From Vermamoeba vermiformis (Eukaryota > Tubulinea > Echinamoebida), in assembly GCA_045837725.1 (NCBI GenBank), contig JBEWZL010000244.1, positions 124,001-188,000 on the forward strand: DNA of 64,000 bases. Reading direction: 5' to 3'. Numbering within the stretch: the first letter of the stretch is position 1; every line of letters starts with the position of its first letter. Below are positions 11,701-24,605 of the stretch, piece by piece. The notes beneath the pieces are model-generated. The model was not told the DNA's origin and made no database searches. It saw only the letters and a list, made by a program, of their open reading frames with translations. The position numbers were made by a program, and so were the translations under genes.

Positions 11701-14700
11701 GCTGAACAATCATTAGGCTTGGTTATATCAGGACGTCGAGTACTTACGTATGATCTGTAGCAAGTTGCACTTTGCATGAAGTCACATTCATCTGGGATCG
11801 TGCAAGACGTGTCCAAACAACGAGGTTCCATTGCAGCAGGACACGAGTCCGAGCACGAGTACTCTTCAATGCCGTAAAGGTAGTGCTCGCTGTTGAGACC
11901 TGTTAGGACAGGTAACGCCATATAGGTGTCAAGCTTACCGATAGTCAATGCCCGTTGGACCAACACATGCATTGCTCATAGTGTAGCGTGTCACGAGTTG
12001 TTGTGTGAACACTGACTTTGTCACATTCTCTTTCAGTCCCCAGTTGTTGAACATGAACCGTGCAATGCCATCATCCATTCGAGACACCAAGCACTGTTGA
12101 CTGATGTTATTTTCGAGGAATAAAAATGCGCGTGTTTTGTCGCACTTACATCGATGAGTTCAGCATTGCCTTGTGCACATTGACCTGTTGTTCTGTTGCA
12201 CACTCCACTGAAGCACTCTGAGTCACTTGTGCACGTGATGCCTGCAAGTGTCTCGCCGAGAATACTGTACTGACACTCGTTGATGAATGACAAGAAGTTG
12301 TTGTACCTCTCAGTGTTTGCTTCTCTTCTGAATGTCGCTGTGCATCCTGTGTCCGGATCAACGATGCCGCGCTGAATTCTAATCAAATTATCGAACTGCT
12401 TTGTCGAGCACAAGGGTGTAGCACACGTGGATTTGATTGCACTTGCATCGGCGGTGTCAAGTAACAGAGTTGCAAAGCTCAATGAAGTTGATGAGCAGCA
12501 CTGATTAAGCAATAAACTAGAGGTCGTTAGTTAGTGTGTGCTCGTCAGATCTGCGATTTGTTACGTACTCTGGGTTGCAGCACGGATCTTTGGCATACTC
12601 TTCGGAGTTCTAATAGCGAGGTTAGATATAGCGATAAATCAACTATGAACTTACAGGATAGTGCAAACAGACTTGAATGTCATCGCGTGTCGTTGTGAAA
12701 TCAGTTGTTGTGCCGAGCCTTGCAATGTAATTGTTGCAGCCTTGCCAGTCCTCCACAAAAAAATTGAAATTCAACTGCATAAGCGTTAGCTTCGATAATA
12801 ATAATATCGTATAGTTCCGTATGGGAAATTTGATTCACTCAGTATGTCCCATATTGACACTTTCCAAATCTCCAAGTGAGATTGCAAATCGTAAATACAA
12901 CCGAATTGACATGACATTACCTCGTAATGCGCCTTCGTTAGTTCCAAATAATTGACGGACTGGGACATTGCGTTAATAATTTGCGCGCTTGATTCAACCA
13001 ATTCACTAAACGAGGAGGTGCAATCCAGATCCGCTTCCGTAAATGATAATTCATCCAGTATTGCCTAAGAAAGCGTGTTAATCACAGTAACACTATATGT
13101 CACTTATAGAGTACCTCGCCTTGACTGTTGGTGATTTGACCTGTCCAGATCACTTTACAGTTGTTCAGTTCTGATGTTTGAACGAACAAATCAAAGTTGT
13201 TTCCGTCTTTTTGCGACATCATTAGCGCAATGCTTAATTGATTGGCTTTATGAGTCTTATTATAATCTTGATCGTCCCTATTGAATTGAAATTAAATCGA
13301 TTAAATTTTCAACAAGCTCGGATCCCGTACCATAAAACATTTGCAAAGGCATTCAAGGCTGTATCAGCAGGATTCCAAGGCCACAAAGGATTTGGCGTTG
13401 TGATCGCCGATGTTGGATAGAACGGGAAACAGCAATAGAATTCTAAGTCCCTGTAGCATTCGAGGTACGAGGGAAACTCGCAGAAGAACTGTTCGACACC
13501 TGCGCCATCAGACGAGGTACACTCCAAGCGATACGAGTCTTGGAAGATCATTAGACATGTATATACGTCTAGCGTGATCGAGTTAATACTTACGTGCCAA
13601 GTGCGTGCCTGGTGAGTTCAATGCGAGTCCGCTCACGGGCCACAACACAAAGTCGTTTTCTGCGCGTCAAAATTGAGGGTTAGGGTTTGACTAATTAAAC
13701 GGACTGTGTAACACTTACGCGTCGTTGCAACAATGTCATATCCAACTGACACGTCATATGCAGTGACAGCCATGAAGAAGGTGAATGGTGGTGAGGAGGA
13801 GTGACAGTACTGGATCGATATCACATCGTCACCATCGTTGTTTGATACCCAGTCACGACGTGGATCCAACGGGTGTCCGTAGCCCAGAGGCTTGTTATCG
13901 ACTGACATGTACAGATCTGCATCGCCCTGCAGCGTGGAGTTCTTTTGAATGGACACTGCGAACTTGGTGCATTGAGTCTCGATTCTGAAGCCGTAATACT
14001 GGTACACTCCTGGCTCTGCATATCCATGCGTCGCTTGGCTGTCTTGCAGCCATTGAAAGCCCGCCGGATAATCTGCAAATAAAGTTAGGTTACCGCGATA
14101 CTTTTTCCAAATATAGTAATGTTTATACCTGCGGGGATATCAGGGGTTGGTGTTGCAGCAGGGCAGTCAGGATTTGCTGAAGTGATATAGCGAATGCGAT
14201 ATCGATTGTATTTGTTGTTAATATTGACTATGACGCCCATATAAAATCGACCAGATCCAAACTGCGGATTCGAATTGCACAATTTGAATATTCTTCTGCC
14301 AGTAATAGGTCTGTACCAGTCATAATCGGCTAGCGATGGTATTCTATAATAAAATTAGTCCAATTAATGCAATGCAACGAATGATTTAGCCGAATCAAAA
14401 ATACACTCGGAATTGCGTGTGAATCAGTGACATGTGTACTTAGACAATTTGGTATGAGACAATTTACACGACCTAAATATACATAGGCCATAATATTTTA
14501 AGCATATTTGAGTGCAAATATGAGGACGAAATGAATTAAAAATGGAATCAAAATTGTGTGAGTGGATCTTACCTCCCCGTAGCAACGACGATAGCGATAT
14601 GCCCATGTAATACCTCTAATTCAATAGTAACATGGCTGCATAACTGAGTTGAGTCGATATCGAAGTAATAATACTGGATCGCGTATTCCCCGATAAGTAC

Positions 14701-15168
14701 TCCCTGCAACATCGAGTTACAATAATTTCAAATAATTGCGAGCATATTATTAAATACCTCGCTCCATTGATCTCGACTCAATGCAGTGAAATTAAATGCA
14801 CTTTCATTGGGTGCATTGATTAATGTGTTTGTCGAACAAATACCGCATTGACAAGGGAAGTTATCCAGCACGAATAGGTCTTGGTCGAACTCTGCATTAA
14901 ATACTGCTGCTTTATATTCTACTCCTGTGATGGTTGCGGTCTTGATCTACAAAGCAGTTACTTTTTTGAATTTCAAAAATATTTTCGCAACGGATGCGGA
15001 TCTTACCTGGTAAGTAGCACTAGTAGCCTTAGGCGAATCTATATTACAAGAAATTAGTCGATGTTTTGTGAACAAAACGATTCGGATTTGATTACCTGAG
15101 CGTGCCACATCCCAAAGTGTTGCAATGATTAATAAAACAACAATGGCACTGCCATAGTATCGAACCAT
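8741..15168 (-). CDS. Large cysteine-rich seven-transmembrane receptor-like protein, copy A
   Basis: Starts at 15168 with a signal peptide (SAIVVLLIIATLWDVARS, exon 1 ends 15096) and ends at 8741. Some twenty short introns interrupt it. The ectodomain exceeds 1,000 residues: an N-terminal part with CQCGICS, a beta-rich domain, then cysteine-dense segments (CTSDSECFSGVC, CNWLSCNGLSSAEC, CDSCGGTF). The C-terminal part has seven hydrophobic segments, in order LALYFVVVLFGVFQVVFVG, IFVAIVLGF/GVYFALP, LLFELPTFLFFTIYTIILYLW, YIVVNAVMYAVFVLLVLL, YQIFIAAVCFGVSLAFMI, ITFIAVTCTALFIGRTIVF and TIIIFVLFEVLPSLSLLYY. An acidic, serine-rich cytoplasmic tail follows. The topology is that of a receptor. The 7TM part recalls the THH1/TOM1/TOM3 type, but I am not sure. 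The ectodomain family is not recognised. It converges on the EGF gene with 56 nt between stops. Confidence 0.75.
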
Positions 15169-16014
15169 TGTATGCTTATGTTGTGTTCATCACAGGATTT
15201 ATCGGCAATGAAAGCGGAATACCCGTCCAGTTCCGGAAATAACAAAACAAGTACCTGCCAAAATCGTCATCACAGATTTAAATAAAGATTTTTGAGCCTT
15301 TATCGGCCGATAAATTGTACCGCTGCATGCGTAAGGTACCCAATATGAAGTACTGCATCTTTTGAACACGACGTGATGTTCTAACGTTACAGTAGTTCCA
15401 GATCTGATCTCTTACCAGACACCCTCGAGAGTATCGTCCATATTGATACGGTCGTCGTAGCTAATGCTAGGAACCTTTCGAGTTAATACTAGAATGACTG
15501 ATTTCTAATTTTAGGAACGTGAAAATCGAAATTAAAGGCAAACCACAACGGTAAATTTCTCGGCTTTAATAATCGGAAATATAATTATTCAAGTTCTAGA
15601 ACGGGTGTCGTATTCATAAATTGCAAACTATTGATTGAAGAAGCAATTTAATTAATTATAACAATTTTTATTTTAGAAGCTCCGGAAAATGTAGCTAGAC
15701 TGTCAATAAGGATTGCTAACTTCATAATGATATTTTAAATTTAATTAAATTTGAATAATAGCTGACCTTTTCTCTTGATCAAACGCTATCATCCGATCCT
15801 CTTAGATCCACAAGGGCTAAGCTTGATTAAAATCCACTGCGCGTGTTAACGCGGACTTGCTCGTTAATATTCGGATATTGTAATCACAGAGTGTTTCCTA
15901 AATAACAGAATTTCGTAGCAGTCGAACCTTCTCCCCACGGAGAAACGCATAAATAGCCAAAAAAATCAGCGTCAGTATTATCAATCAACACTACTCTAAC
16001 ACAACTTATTAAAC
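15169..16014. other. Divergent intergenic region with a heat-shock-like element
   Basis: About 850 nt between the starts of receptor copy A (minus) and the reductase gene (plus). It is AT-rich with no gene seen. A TTCTAGAA core at 15594-15601, preceded by another TTC, resembles a heat-shock element. That match is short and could be chance. Confidence 0.4.
15948..15955 (+). promoter_or_regulatory. TATA-like box of the reductase gene
   Basis: CATAAATA about 60 nt before the ATG at 16015, at the same spacing as other TATA-like boxes in this window. Confidence 0.35.
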
Positions 16015-17400
16015 ATGTCTGGAATTACCGTTGCTGTCACAGGTAAATAGCGAGCAAAAACAATGTGGACCACATCCACACTTCAATATTAATTTTTGTT
16101 TTTTCTAAATTGTTACTTTAACCATGCTTCGTTCATTAAATTGTTTCATTACTGGCGAGCAAAATTAACGAGATACTAATTTAATTTTTTAAGGTGGCAC
16201 TGGCTACATTGGATCTCGCATTGTCGCTGATTTGGTGAGCCGAGGCTACACTGTCAATGCTCTCGTGCGAAATAAAAATAAAGTTGAAGGTCTCAAGAAC
16301 CTTGGCGCTCATGTGCACATCTTCGAAGTTCCTGATCTTATCAACGTACGTCCAATTCAATAGCAATCCCTCTCCTTATTAAAAATACTAACTTTACTAT
16401 GCACCAGGGTGATTTGTCGTCTGCTTTCAATGGTGCTAAATACGTCATCCACGCTGCAGCTCCTGTGATTTTCAGTTCTACAGACCCAGAGAACGAAATT
16501 ATCAAGCCTGCCATTGGCTTGACTCAAAATGTATTGCAACATGCACTTAAGGCTGGTATTAAGGTAAGCTAGACTCGCGCGACAGATCGCATCTCTAAGT
16601 TACATAGATTGCTAATGCCTGTTATGCAGCGAGTTGTCATTACATCTACTATGGCCACTATGTGCGGCGATCAAAGAACTGCTAATCCCGATCACGTGTG
16701 GACTGACGATGATTGGAACGACAACCCTGGATCCGGCTATTCGAAGGCTAAAACTCTATCTGAACGAGGTAAGTTTGCTCATCTATGATATACTCGTACT
16801 ATAGATGAGACCTTGTGACTAATCCTTCAATACCAAGGTGCTTGGGATTTTGTCAAAGCACATCCAGAGCTCGAGATTGTGACCCTTCACCCTGCACTCG
16901 TGCTCGGTCCAGTGACGCTCGGTCAATCTCTCAGCACTGTCAGCGCAGTTGCCGACATTCTCAAGGGCACTTACAAAGAGAACGGCTATCCTCCTCGCTT
17001 GTCAGGCATTGTTGACGTGCGCGATGTGTCATTGGCTCACATTTTGGCCTTGGACCACCCTGCTGCCGCCAACCAACGATACATCTTAGCTTTACCCGTA
17101 AGTACCAGCCTTTTATCTTATCTCCTGAGACTTTCAAAGTCTTATTATGGAAGCGCAGCAAAACTGACCAATGTTTTTCAATAGGACCAATACTCGTACC
17201 TCGAGATCGCTCAGTCAATTAAAAATCAATTCCCTGAAGCAGATGTCGTGCTGAAAGAACAACAAACAACTAATCCGAGAAAGAATGGCACGAACAATCA
17301 GAAAATTCAAAAACAACTCGGTCTCAAATTCACTACATTTGAGGACACTATTCGAGACACTGTGTTGAGCCTCAAACAACACGGATTGGCTCACCTCTAA
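16015..17400 (+). CDS. NAD(P)-dependent epimerase/reductase (dihydroflavonol reductase-like extended SDR)
   Basis: Six exons (16015-16042, 16194-16345, 16408-16563, 16630-16768, 16838-17097, 17185-17400) give about 315 residues, usual for the family. The N-terminal Rossmann motif is TGGTGYIGSRI, split by the first intron. HAAAPV follows, then RVVITSTMATMCG and the catalytic YSKAK. HPALVLGP and VDVRDVSLAHI complete the typical pattern of dihydroflavonol-4-reductase/cinnamoyl-CoA or aldehyde reductase-like SDRs. The substrate cannot be told. No signal peptide is visible, so it is probably cytosolic. The gene lies between the two receptor copies on the opposite strand, and its stop is 31 nt from that of copy B. 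Confidence 0.88.
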
Positions 17401-17431
17401 ATTATTAATAAATAATGTTTTATTTTACAAT

Positions 17432-20400
17432 TTAGTTGTTTTCGCTATTTTCCTCTGGTGCTTGTGCATTGCTATCAGAATCGCTCGAATCGACAGGATA
17501 CATTTCTTCGCTCGGATAATCCGTTTGACCGTGCGAAATCTCACTATCTTCGCTCACATAGTCTTTGGGGTCTGCTCCAGGAGTACGCTGAGTTTGAATA
17601 GTGCCCGGTCTGGACCTCGGCGTGGTTTGCTTGTCAGGCTCAGACCTCGGAGAAATACTGCCCATAGGAAGATGTGTAACTGAGTCGGTGCTGTTCGATT
17701 TGGATCGCGAGTTGGCGTCAGTAGACGAGTTCTTGGCTGTTGTGAAGGGATGTTGCCAGTTGTACGGACGAAGATAGTAAAGCAGCGACAACGATGGAAG
17801 AACTTCAAAGAGAACAAAAATGATGATGGTCACTGGATTGCCTGTCACTGCTGCGTACAAGAACACAATCGTGCGACCAATGAACAGTGCTGTGCATGTC
17901 ACTGCAATGAAGGTGATCTGAAACATTGTTATTAATAACTTAACCTCACGACTCGTTCACTACTACTTACCAAGTTTCTTCGTTTGTCTTTTCTTCCAGA
18001 GGTGTTCACCATCTTCGCTTTTCTGAAGATCTGTGAGAGTGTCAGTTTCGATCGATATTTCTCGAAGCGAGTGTCACTTACAATGATGAACTGAATGCCT
18101 TGAATCATGAAGGCCAAGCTCACGCCAAAGCACACTGCTGCAATGAAGATCTGATACGACAAGATGATGTAGAACCGTGTCGAGTTGGCGTTTTCAGCTG
18201 AGCCGATCTTGCAGTCAGTTTGACTCTGAGGCAAGAACTGATTGAGCAGCACCAACAGCGCGAACACTGCGTACATGACTGCGTTCACGACAATGTACAC
18301 TGTTCTTATTCGTCGAACCCGAACTTGTGATTTGTGCTTAGATAAGACAGACTGTTTGATCAGCACTCCACTCCTGCATATCAAGTCACGTTAGAAAGGA
18401 CAAGAAGATGACTGATAATAGTATACAACGGCACGCACCATAAGTACAGAATGATGGTGTAGATGGTGAAGAACAAGAATGTTGGGAGTTCAAAGAGAAG
18501 ATACTGAACAATGTAGAAGTCTTTGAACGAGTTCACTGGCAGTGCAAAGTACACGCCTCGCACTGTAATTAAAGGATTAGATCGCGTTCGTCGTTCTCTG
18601 CTACACTATACTCACGAGTATTGAATGCAAGTACGATGCTGACGAAGACTATCTTTTGTTTGCCTCGGATAAGTGAGCGATAGTTGAGACCAACAAACAC
18701 CACTTGAAACACACCAAAGAGTACCACAACAAAGTACAGTGCCAGTCCGACCCATTTGAGAGTTGCTTGAAGTTCATCGTATGGCTGAACATTCTCCCAG
18801 TCATCGAGTCTTGCAATCACAAAGTACGTGCCGTTGTAAACACGTGCACACACCGTGTTTGCCTCAATCGAAACTTCACTATCAACCACGACTATAGTGT
18901 TGTCGGACCTGCCAAAGGTAAGTATACGTTGTATTTAGCGGGTAAGTGCTTACATCAGTTGACCAAATGCTGTTACATCGTAGCTAACGGCGCGTGATAC
19001 TTCGTCCCGAATGTCAATGCACAGCTCCAGCGGTGCCACGAGCAGATCAATGTCAATGGCCACTGTCACACCATCGGATATCAATTGACCGACAATGCCG
19101 CCAAGGTCATTGCGAACAACGGAATAATCATTTGGAACACTAACATGTGCTTAGTAACCGACAACATCCATTGATAGATGCCAAGATGTCAAAGTGTCAC
19201 TTACCGCTTGTTGTAGATCTCAGAAGACAACGCGACACCAGAGTCCGATGTGTAGAAACCAATTGAAGAAGATTCGAGTTGAATTGCATTGCAGAAGGAA
19301 TCAGTTGAAATGCTGTTAGAGAATACTGTCAACTTGGCAGGATGTGCCTTGGAGAACTGTTAATTTTGAACCTTTAAACTGAGGACCAAATAACTTACAG
19401 TGATCGACGAGCCAATATAAGGACACGCTCGCAGCACACCAATCAGTGTTGAGGTGTCAAGATCAGCATAACAGTTGCCAGTGTTGAGTGCTGAGTTGCA
19501 ATCGCACACAAGTGACTCGAGTGCTGTCACACTGCCTCCATAGCGACACACTGCTTCTGTCGTGTACGCTGTTGACAACTTGCTCACAATGGCTGAGCTC
19601 ACATCGTTTCTGAATGCAATGATGTCGAATGACTCGCCGTACTTGTTGACTGACACGTATTGACGGTTCATCCATACCAATGGACGGACGGAACCAAGTC
19701 GCCATTCACCCTTTGACCAAGTGAATGCATTCTTGAAATCTCCTCCGCAAGTGTCGCATTGTTGCTCATTTTTCCATGTGACATATTCATTCGTGTACAC
19801 GGTGTAGATCGATTGTGCACATATTTTGAAAGATGAACACGTTGCCTCATCTGTCGCCCACGTCCACCACTTGTAACCACCTGAAGTGCACGAAGAAGAA
19901 TTCAGATAAGCTGTCAGCACGCATCCAACTGGGCTGTCTAATTCATTGTCTTCACAAGAAGCCACGAAGTTGAGACCCGGAGTTTTAGGCCGCAAGCAAA
20001 CACCAGTAGCATTAGGATAACTTGCTAAATAGGCTGAAAAGACGTGGACATCCGAGCACTACAAGCGTTAAATAATGCTTTGTCAGGTGGCAACTACTTA
20101 CGGTGCCACTAGCCACGCAATCGCCTGACGTAGTGCAATCTGAGCCTCCGCACTTCGCGTTACAGACACCAGTAGAAGTACACTTTAAGAGCGTTATTAC
20201 AAATGTAAATAATAGTGCCATCCTTACCAAGTTGAGAGCAACTCCTTCAATGTCACAAATGCCTTGATTACACTGAGTCTCATCGAGACCAGCTACTTCA
20301 GTGCATGGAAGAGTTCCAGAGCTACAATCACCACAGAACTGAGGATCAACAAATGTCGTGCAGTTTGTTTGACACTCAGCTGAGGATAAGCCATTGCAAC

Positions 20401-23400
20401 TGAGCCAGTTGCATGTCTTGTCGTTCAAGCATTGAGAACTATCGCCCCTGATCAAGCGCTAAAGAAGCATTAGAGAATTGATCGCTAGTTATTCGAGACG
20501 GAGTCAAGCACTTACGTATGATCTGTAACAAGTACCACTTTGCAAGAAGTCACATTCAGCTGGGATTGTGCAAGACGTGTCCAAGCAGCGTGGCTCTAGA
20601 TCAACGGAACACTGGTCCGTGCACGTTAACTCTTCACGACCGTACAAATAGTGATCGCTGAACAACGTCAGAAATGACTCCAAGCAGCATAACAAACGTA
20701 CCGATAGTCAATGCCCGTTGGACCAACGCAAGCATTGCTCATTGTGTAGCGTGTCACGAGTTGTTGTGTGAACACTGACTTTGTCACATTCTCTTTCAGT
20801 CCCCAGTTGTTGAACATGAACCGTGCAATGCCATCATCCATTCGAGACACAAAGCACTGTTGACCGATGTTATTTTCGAGGAATAACAATGCTCGTATAT
20901 TGTGGCACTTACATCGATGAGTTCAGCATTGCCTTGTGCACATTGACCTGTTGTTCTGTTGCACACTCCACTGAAGCACTCTGAGTCACTTGTGCACGTG
21001 ATGCCTGCAAGTGTCTCACCGAGAATACTGTACTGACACTCGTTGATGAACGACAAGAAGTTGTTGTACCTCTCAGTGTTTGCTTCTCTTCTGAATGTCG
21101 CTGTGCATCCTGTGTCCGGATCAACGATGCCACGCTGAATACCGATCAGATTGTCGAACTGTCTAATGGAACAGGCAGGAGTGGCGCACGAGGCTTGAAT
21201 GGCAGACGTGCTTGCTACATCCAGCAACAGCGTTGCAAAGCTCAACGAACTTGTTGTGCAACATTGATCGACCAACAGTCTACGAAATATTAGCATGAGC
21301 ATGGCTCTTACAGAGTTTTGCAAGACTTACTCGGGATTGCAGCAGGGATCATTATTGTACGCGTCAGTGTTCTAAATGAACGACGTTAGTATTAGCTGAA
21401 GAGTTGCCTGATAGACATACCGGGTAATGCAAGCAAACTTGAAAGTTCTCTTGAACTACAGTGTAATCCTTCGTCGTACCCAAACGTGCGATGTAATCGT
21501 TACAGCCGTACCAGTCCTCGAGCAAAAATTTGAAATTAAGCTGTCAAGGGTGATTACTATTTAGCCCGATCGATGTAGGAATAGTTGACACGTACCTCGT
21601 AGTGTGCTTTTGTAAGTTCCAAGTAATCAACCGACTGCGACATTTTACTGACAGTTTCAGCACTCGATTCGACCAAGTCGGTGAACGACGAAGTGCAGTC
21701 CAATGTAGCAGGCTCGAACGTTAATTCTTCCGAAATAGCCTGTCGATGGTTAGTATACACATGTATACTTACAAATCGTTTATCATACCTCGCCTTGACT
21801 GTTGGTGATTTGACCTGTCCAGATCACTTTACAGTTGTTCAGTTCTGATGTCTGAACGAACAAATCAAAGTTGTTTCCGTCTTTTTGCGACATCATTAGC
21901 GCGATGCTTAAGCGATTGGATTGGTGCGTTTGATTAAAGTCTTGGTCGTCCCTATTGAATTGGTTAGATCCAATTTGATATGAGAATTAGACGTACCATA
22001 AAATTTGTTTAAATGCTTTCAACGAAGAGTCACCAGCATTCCACGGCCACAACGGATTCGGCGTTGTGATTGCCGACAATGGATACAATGGGAAGCAGCA
22101 ATAAAAACCAAAATCGCGGAGACAATCAGCGTATGAAGGAAATTCACAAAAGAATGTCTCGACAGCAGAGTTGTCCGACGAAGCGCACTCCAAACGATAC
22201 GAGTCTATGTCCGTTAATTAACTATCATACCACTTTAAGTCAGGAGACTTACGAGACAAATGGGTATTTGGCGAATTCAATGCCAAGCCACTCACGGGCC
22301 ACAACACAAAGTCATTTTCTGCGTGCATAACATTAGAAATGACCTGATAAATGACGAGTACTTACGCGTCGTTGCAACAATGTCGTAACCAACTGCCACA
22401 TCATACGCAGTGACAGCCATGAAGAAGGTGAATGGTGGGGAGGAGGAGTGACAGTACTGGATCGATATCACATCGTCACCATCGTTGTTTGATATCCAGT
22501 CACGACGCGAATCCAGTGGTTGACCATAACCAAGAGGCTTGTTATCGACTGACATAAATAGATCAGCGTCTCCTTGCAGCGTGGAGTTCTTTTGAATGGA
22601 CACTGCGAACTTGGTGCATTGAGTCTCGATTCTGAAGCCGTAATACTGGTACACTCCTGGCTCTGCATATCCATGCGTCGCTTGGCTGTCTTGCAGCCAT
22701 TGAAAACCCGCTGGATAATCTGCGTAAAATACGATTAATGTCGTGCTAACAAATCATGACAAATTCCTTTTACGGAATGTCTGTCATGTTACTGTCTAGT
22801 GGAGCACGTGTTGTGCCCTTACCTGAAGGAATTGCAGGAAGTGTTTGCGCAGGAGGGCAATCAGGATTAACCGAAGTGGTGTAGCGGATCTTGTAACGGT
22901 TGTACAAATTGTCGAAAACATTTACTAGAACTCCCATGTAGAATCTGCCTGCACCATATTGTGGATTTGAATTGCATAGTTTGAATATTCTACGTCCACT
23001 CACGGGCCGGTACCAATCATAATCCGCCAGCGAGGGAACTCTATGTTAAAATAATGGTATTTTTAGCAACATCTCGCAGAATAAACTTGCCGTTATATTA
23101 AGGCAAAAGCCATGCGAAAGAAATTTTTTTCAAATTTTCGCCGCCAGCGCGTTTCCAAATTAGCCTAATTTGAAGTTTACATACCTTCCCGTGGCGACAA
23201 TAATTCCAATGAACCCGTGCATTACCTCCAGCTCGATAGTTACATGACTACATAGCTGAGTTGAGTCAATATCAAAATAGTAATAGCGGATCGACCCTAA
23301 TCCGAGCAATACACCCTGTTGCAAAGAATAAGAAATGAAGATTTCGACATTGATGTCATTAAATTACCTCGCTCCATTGATCTTGACTCAATGCAGTAAA

Positions 23401-23802
23401 ATTAAATGCACTTTCATTGGGTGCATTGATTAACGTGTTTGTCGAACAAATACCGCATTGACAAGGGAAGTTATCCAGCACAAATAGGTCTTGGTCGAAC
23501 TCTGCGTTAAATACTGCTGCTTTATATTCTACTCCTGTGATGGTTGCGGTTTTGATCTGCGGATGTGACGGATGTGTACGTTAGAATAACTTCCTAAAAT
23601 TCAATTTTATGTTTTGCATCGAACGATTTAATACCTGATACGTCGAGGAGGTAGGTTTAGGAGGGTCTATAAAATATTAGCCAATTAATACTTAAGATTT
23701 TTAATTTTCTTTCGTAGGTCGCCGACCAATAGATGTACCTGTTTGTACGGCAGCTATTAAAGCTAATAGCGCAATCAATGTTACGCTACCACAATAATTC
23801 AT
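17432..23802 (-). CDS. Large cysteine-rich seven-transmembrane receptor-like protein, copy B
   Basis: A full paralogue of the gene at 8741-15168, with the same domain order and intron positions. The start is 23802 (signal peptide CGSVTLIALLALIAAVQ) and the stop is 17432. Some blocks are nearly identical in DNA to copy A: about 17950-18560, 19460-19700, 20740-21136 and 22370-22690. Blocks between them are strongly diverged. The cytoplasmic tail differs but keeps a SEEMYP-like motif. A 45-nt GT...AG segment at 20183-20227 is absent from copy A. The predicted protein is a surface receptor with a cysteine-rich ectodomain and 7TM core. Ligand and signalling partner are unknown. Different tails suggest different coupling. 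Confidence 0.75.
20183..20227 (-). other. 45-nt GT-AG segment present only in receptor copy B
   Basis: On the minus strand it begins GTAAGG and ends AAAG, between codons for GVALNL and CTSTGVC. Copy A reads straight through (GVSLDACSSTGVC, near 11475). It is a multiple of three without stop codons, so it is either a short intron gained in B (or lost in A) or a 15-residue hydrophobic insertion. Confidence 0.6.
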
Positions 23803-24605
23803 ATTTTGGCTTTGTGGTATTCATTTACGGTTGGCGCTGATCTAATCAAAAAAAAAATATTAAACTTTTTGGACCGAGTTTTCCCGTGGTCCAAAGATGG
23901 ATAAACTCCTAAAATCGGCGAGATAGATGGCTTGTTCGTATCTTTAAATACTTTCTCTGGTACCCTACTTAAAGAGGTAGATCTGGTATTCCAAATCCCA
24001 CAAGCTCGATATCAGATCTGGATCACAATTTCCCTTTAGAAACCCACTAATCCCTAACCCCGCGTTCATTTTTTTATAATTTAGGAGGCGCAGACGTGCG
24101 CGAGCGCAACATCCGCACTAACAAAAATTGTGACAGGGACAACACCATACGGTGAAGCCCAACCGATGTCGCACTCCGAGTGCAAGAGGAGCGCAACGAC
24201 CGACCTAGAGATGCCTTCTTGATCACATCTCTACTGTCCAGGTAAGTATGAACTACTACGGTGTTCGAATTGCTATTTTCTGCAAGATCCGAGCAAAAAA
24301 TTTTGTGGGAGAGGTTGCACGTTGGGAAAATTATCATCAATCTACTTATTCTGAACGCCACACAACAAAAGAACAAGGCAAACACCCTTACAATAAATCC
24401 TATGATTCATAATCCAGCTCAATTATTTTTTTGCTTGGATTGAGTTTGCTTTACAATCGGCTGGAACTGCCCGTAGCCATTTACCGTGATTAAATTTTAT
24501 CCATTTTCTTTTAGATATTCGTCCGTAAATTGGAACAACATAATCGTTCATTTCTCTCGGCTCCGAAGTGATATTAATATATTAATTTAATTTTATCCAA
24601 TTGAA
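23803..24605. other. Divergent intergenic region
   Basis: About 800 nt between receptor copy B (minus) and the D123-like gene (plus). Mostly AT-rich, apart from the GC-rich exon-like island annotated at 24085-24241. No complete gene is seen. Confidence 0.4.
24085..24241 (+). other. GC-rich exon-like island of unknown origin
   Basis: A 157-nt block clearly richer in G+C than its surroundings, bounded by TTATAATTTAG on the left and a GTAAGT donor on the right. One plus frame reads like coding sequence (GADVRERNIRTN ... DVALRVQEERNDRPRDAF) but has one internal TGA. The minus strand is also open. It may be a gene relic, a leader exon of the D123-like gene, or a non-coding RNA. Confidence 0.3.

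Noticed and set aside
15594-15601. TTCTAGAA as a functional heat-shock element
   Set aside because: Only one full unit is present and the flanking units are imperfect, so it is mentioned but not claimed.
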